Source of the DNA: Lewinellaceae bacterium
GTDB taxonomy: Bacteria > Bacteroidota > Bacteroidia > Chitinophagales > Saprospiraceae
Reading direction: 5' to 3'
Length of the DNA: 64,000 nucleotides
NCBI GenBank assembly: GCA_020636405.1
Contig: JACJXW010000004.1
Span: forward strand, 930,001 to 994,000
In this document: one piece after another, positions 61,523-64,000 of the stretch
Position numbering within the stretch: the stretch's first letter is position 1
Layout: each line of letters opens with the position of its first letter
Notes under the pieces: generated by a model
The model's database searches: none
Seen by the model: the letters and a program-made list of their open reading frames with translations, nothing else
What the model was told of the DNA's origin: nothing
Made by a program: the position numbers and the translations under genes

Positions 61523-61620
61523 CGGGTAGGGTTGTCACCCTTGGATTCCCGCCCTCCAGAAAGGGTTGAAAAAATTGACACAGTTAAATGAACAATCCCG
61601 TTTGGACGGCTAGGGTTGCA

Positions 61621-61706
61621 CCCCCACGCCCCAACGTCCAAACGTCCCCACCTCCCAACGTCCCAACGTCCCCACCTCCCAACGTCCAAACGTCCCACCT
61701 CCAAAC
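61621..61706. repeat. Octamer array C, words CAACGTCC / AAACGTCC / CCACCTCC (reverse orientation)
   Basis: About ten units, the reverse complement of the array A and B words, run from just beyond the IS to 50 nt before the bestrophin start. Without the IS, arrays B and C would be separated only by about 20 nt and would form a long hairpin. Confidence 0.9.
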
Positions 61707-61757
61707 AATTTCCCCCATAATATCATTCTTTAAATTGTTCCAACAAAACAACACCCA

Positions 61758-62681
61758 ATGATCTATTACAAGACGAATGACAACTGGTTCGGGGATTTAG
61801 GGCACCTGGCCCGCAGCTGGACGATGGTCCGCATCATGCGTTCGGTGCTGGGCATCGGAGTTTACGCTGCCATCGTATGTGTGCCGGCCGTCTATTTTGG
61901 CCTGGGAGGGTACATCAAAATGAATACCTCCATCTTCTCTTTGCTCGGCGTTATCCTGAGTATTTTTCTGGTCTTCCGCACCAATTCGGCCTACGACCGC
62001 TGGTGGGAAGCCCGCAAGCAGTGGGGCGCCCTGGTGAACAATACGCGCAACTTCGCGATCTACGTGCAAAGCATGTTCCCGCGGGAAGACAAGGAGGTGC
62101 GGCGCTTCTTCGCCAAGCACATCTCCAACTTCTGCCTGTCCCTGGTAGAGCACCTGCGCGGCGGTGTCAAGTTGGACAAGCTCATCTACCTGCACGACGA
62201 GGAACGGGCGGAGTACGAAACCAAAGGCCATATTCCCAACCACATCGCCTTGCAACTTTTCGAGCGCCTGGCGGAGGCCCACCGCAACGCTGAGATCAAC
62301 GAAGGCGATTACATCAACATCAAGGCCCAGCACCAGAGCCTGCTCGACATCCTGGGCGCCTGCGAGCGCATCAAGAAAACGCCCATTCCTTTCTCCTACG
62401 CCGTCTACCTCAAGATCTTTATCACGGCCTACGGCCTGCTGCTGCCCTTCGCCCTGGTGAACATGTTCCACCTGTCGGCCATCCCGATCTCCATGTTCAT
62501 CTTTTTCGCCCTGCTTGGCGTGGAGCTGCTCGGCGAGGAGATCGAGGACCCCTTCGGCCTGGATTGTAACGACCTGCCCACCGGCGATATCGCCCATACC
62601 ATCAAAAGCAATGTCTTCGAGATCCTCGAGAGCCGGACGGCGGCTGCGGTGGAGCGGGAGTTGTATGAGAAGGTGTTTTGA
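61758..62681 (+). CDS. Bestrophin-family (UPF0187) anion channel
   Basis: The 307-residue protein is a bacterial bestrophin: N-terminal S-W-T-M-V-R-I-M-R, four or so membrane segments, the diagnostic F-R-T-N-S-A-Y-D-R-W-W-E-A-R-K-Q-W-G and the I-E-D-P-F-G-L-D-C-N-D-L-P signature near the C-terminus. It forms a pentameric chloride or cation channel in the inner membrane. The gene stands alone. Its promoter must lie between array C and the ATG or inside the array; none was recognised. Confidence 0.95.
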   Translation: MIYYKTNDNWFGDLGHLARSWTMVRIMRSVLGIGVYAAIVCVPAVYFGLGGYIKMNTSIFSLLGVILSIFLVFRTNSAYDRWWEARKQWGALVNNTRNFAIYVQSMFPREDKEVRRFFAKHISNFCLSLVEHLRGGVKLDKLIYLHDEERAEYETKGHIPNHIALQLFERLAEAHRNAEINEGDYINIKAQHQSLLDILGACERIKKTPIPFSYAVYLKIFITAYGLLLPFALVNMFHLSAIPISMFIFFALLGVELLGEEIEDPFGLDCNDLPTGDIAHTIKSNVFEILESRTAAAVERELYEKVF

Positions 62682-62691
62682 AGAAAAATAG

Positions 62692-63312
62692 TTACCGTCT
62701 TTTTCGCGGAAAACTCACCCCCAGCGTAAAAGTGAACTGTTCGATGGTGTCGTCATCAAATGTCCAGTTCTCACAATAAGGGGAAGAGGGCCCGGGCGCG
62801 TCGGGGTGGCTGTCTGAAAACCGGATCGGGGCGCCGATGAAGTTGCTGATCCCCAGGGTGAACACACCGAGGCGAAAGCTTAGGGCGGTGCGGAAATAGG
62901 GGTCGAGATCCCGTTGGTAGGCGCCGGTGCAAACCCCGTCGACGGTATAACCGGCTCCTACGATCGAGCCGGCCTCGAACGACAGCAGCCAGCGGCGGCC
63001 GAGTTCCAGGCGTCCTTGCAGGCCGATGGCGTGGAGGTTGAGCGTAGATCCGGTATTGTTCCCATTCGGGCCGACAATGCTGGTATTATTCGCTGTCGAC
63101 CACAGATAGGCGAGGCCCAGGCCGAAAGCGTCCTTCCAGCGGCGGCCGAATTCGGCGTGCACTTCGGTGTAAGTGTGCCCGAAGGGGCTGCCATTTAGGC
63201 CGATATTGGCTCCACCGTAGTAGGTTTGTGCCGACAGGGAGTGGAAAAGCATAGAAATGAATAGGAGGAGGAAAGTACTCCTGATCAGATCCGTTAGAGC
63301 GGTAAGGCGCAT
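62692..63312 (-). CDS. Outer-membrane barrel-like protein, paralogue of its neighbour
   Basis: The 206-residue protein has a signal peptide (ending L-S-A-Q) and shares with the next gene the same order of motifs: F-G-R/K-R-W-K-D-x-x-G-L-G-x-A-Y, G-L-Q-G-R-L-E-L, L-D/F-A-G-S-V/I-G, D-P-Y-F-R and F-T-L-G-V. It is likely an outer-membrane barrel of unknown function. Start at M-R-L-T-A-L-T; the frame is open upstream to 63411 without a signal-like start. It is 95 nt downstream of its paralogue, so they arose by tandem duplication. Confidence 0.82.
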   Translation of the reverse strand: MRLTALTDLIRSTFLLLFISMLFHSLSAQTYYGGANIGLNGSPFGHTYTEVHAEFGRRWKDAFGLGLAYLWSTANNTSIVGPNGNNTGSTLNLHAIGLQGRLELGRRWLLSFEAGSIVGAGYTVDGVCTGAYQRDLDPYFRTALSFRLGVFTLGISNFIGAPIRFSDSHPDAPGPSSPYCENWTFDDDTIEQFTFTLGVSFPRKRR

Positions 63313-63407
63313 AATGGGAGGGTTTAGAGGTTTTCCGGGACTCTTATAAGAGAGTGGTAAAGGGATGAAAAGGTTCGGGCGAATACGCTTTTTGTGGTAG
63401 AATGCGC

Positions 63408-63974
63408 TCAATCCTTTTTTCGATTCCGGGAGGGGACGTTTATTCCCAGCGTAAGGGTAAACCGCTGAAAGGACTCCAGGTACTCCCGTCCGTAACAGAT
63501 GTCGGGCTCTTCCATATTAACCTCCTCGTCGTATTCCGTAAACCGGAGTGGGGTGGTGAAAAAGCTGCTGGCGCCCAGGGTCAGGCCGCCGAAGCGGTAG
63601 CTCACCGCCGGCCGGAAATAGGGGTCGAAGGCCGGCTGATACTCCTGGTTGCAATACCAGTCAGTACTGTGTCTGACACCCAGAACGCTTCCTGCATCCA
63701 GAGAGAACAACCAGCGGTTCAGCTCCAGGCGGCCCTGCAGGCCGGCAGCTGTTATGCCATAGCTCACACTGGTACCCATATCCAGAGAGCCGGTATAGGC
63801 GATGCCCAGGCCGTACTTGTCCTTCCAGCGCTTACCGAATTCGGTGTGGAACTCGGCGGAGATATGCTCGCCGAAGAAAAGGCCGGCATTGAGTCCAAAA
63901 TAGAAGGATTGGGAGAGGGTAGGGGCGGCGCCGATTGCCATAAAAAGAAGGAAGAAGAGGGTTCGGTGGTTCAT
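63408..63974 (-). CDS. Outer-membrane barrel-like protein, paralogue of its neighbour
   Basis: The 188-residue protein has a signal peptide (M-N-H-R-T-L-F-F-L-L-F-M-A-I-G-A-A-P-T-L-S-Q) and the same motif series as the preceding paralogue (F-G-K-R-W-K-D-K-Y-G-L-G-I-A-Y, G-L-Q-G-R-L-E-L-N-R, D-P-Y-F-R-P-A-V-S-Y). Two cysteines (W-Y-C-N-Q, D-I-C-Y-G-R) have partial counterparts in the paralogue (G-V-C-T-G, P-Y-C-E-N), suggesting a conserved loop disulfide. Exact function unknown. Upstream sequence is cut by the window end. Confidence 0.82.
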   Translation of the reverse strand: MNHRTLFFLLFMAIGAAPTLSQSFYFGLNAGLFFGEHISAEFHTEFGKRWKDKYGLGIAYTGSLDMGTSVSYGITAAGLQGRLELNRWLFSLDAGSVLGVRHSTDWYCNQEYQPAFDPYFRPAVSYRFGGLTLGASSFFTTPLRFTEYDEEVNMEEPDICYGREYLESFQRFTLTLGINVPSRNRKKD

Positions 63975-64000
63975 ATTTTCAGGTGTTGGATGGACGATTC

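Larger units (their letters stand above)
60082..61600 (+). mobile_element. IS256-family insertion sequence with TTTGGACG target duplication
   Basis: Imperfect terminal inverted repeats of about 27 nt lie at 60083-60109 and 61571-61597; both contain TAACTGTGTCAA and differ at five positions. Direct repeats TTTGGACG occur at 60074-60081 and 61601-61608, the 8-9 nt expected for IS256. Because the site is itself in an octamer array, the exact edge may be off by one base. Removing the element joins array B to the short spacer and array C. One intact transposase gene is inside, so the copy may be active. Confidence 0.88.

Overview
The window looks like chromosomal DNA of a marine-type Bacteroidota bacterium, most likely class Saprospiria (Saprospiraceae; Lewinella/Phaeodactylibacter-like). 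The evidence is repeated Bacteroidetes-type promoters (TTTG, then 16-23 nt, then TAnnTTTG/A), three exported proteins with type IX secretion C-terminal sorting domains, a PorE-like OmpA protein, SusC-style TonB receptors with a carboxypeptidase-like N-terminal domain, and many lipoproteins with unknown beta-propeller or barrel folds. The genus is inferred, not shown. No rRNA, tRNA, CRISPR array or prophage was seen.

Layout. 0-5.2 kb: the 3' part of a Rieske oxygenase gene, a small zinc-ribbon-like lipoprotein, glutamate 5-kinase (proB) and, divergently, aconitase. 5.3-6.7 kb: a small accessory island with two perfect palindromes in front of a two-gene unit, a membrane-anchored GIY-YIG-like nuclease/toxin candidate and a partner that could be its immunity protein. 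6.7-21 kb: OsmC, MscL, a PQQ-type sugar dehydrogenase/PA14/T9SS protein, a LytS/LytTR two-component pair, Ppx/GppA phosphatase, outer-membrane barrel proteins, a PhnP-like metallo-hydrolase, a DUF695-RraB lipoprotein and a SPOR protein. 21-35.5 kb: rhodanese, a large T9SS cargo, a TonB receptor plus PAP2 phosphatase behind a DtxR-like palindrome, DASH cryptochrome, Dps, a poly-proline TonB, QueG overlapping a degenerate SGNH protein, a fasciclin lipoprotein and an orphan MutA. 35.7-49 kb: secreted M28 peptidase, PorE-like OmpA protein, DUF2911 protein, a four-gene lipoprotein/OMP operon, two unknown genes and a membrane AraC regulator. 49-55.6 kb: a Tat-exported TIM-barrel/ApbE/Gfo-Idh-MocA/SUMF1 cluster and an M1 aminopeptidase. 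55.7-59.2 kb: a cobalamin riboswitch controlling a BtuB-like receptor and a BtuG-like surface propeller. 59.2-61.7 kb: a four-helix-bundle (S23/Avd-like) gene between octamer arrays, with an intact IS256-family element inserted at the turning point of an inverted array. 61.7 kb to the end: bestrophin and two tandem outer-membrane paralogues.

How it fits together. Vitamin B12 links three places: riboswitch-controlled uptake, cobalamin-using QueG and the B12-enzyme subunit MutA. Surface biology dominates: T9SS cargos, TonB systems, lipoproteins and barrels.

The most unusual thing in the window is a set of at least eight intergenic 'word arrays' (tandem units of 7, 8, 9 or 14 nt, each locus with its own word). 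Several fold back as forward units, loop, reverse units, and in at least five cases the first word contributes or overlaps the stop codon of the adjacent gene. One such inverted array carries the four-helix-bundle gene and was the target of the IS256 insertion. I regard this architecture, and the GIY-YIG-like pair with its palindromes, as the two best candidates for something undescribed.
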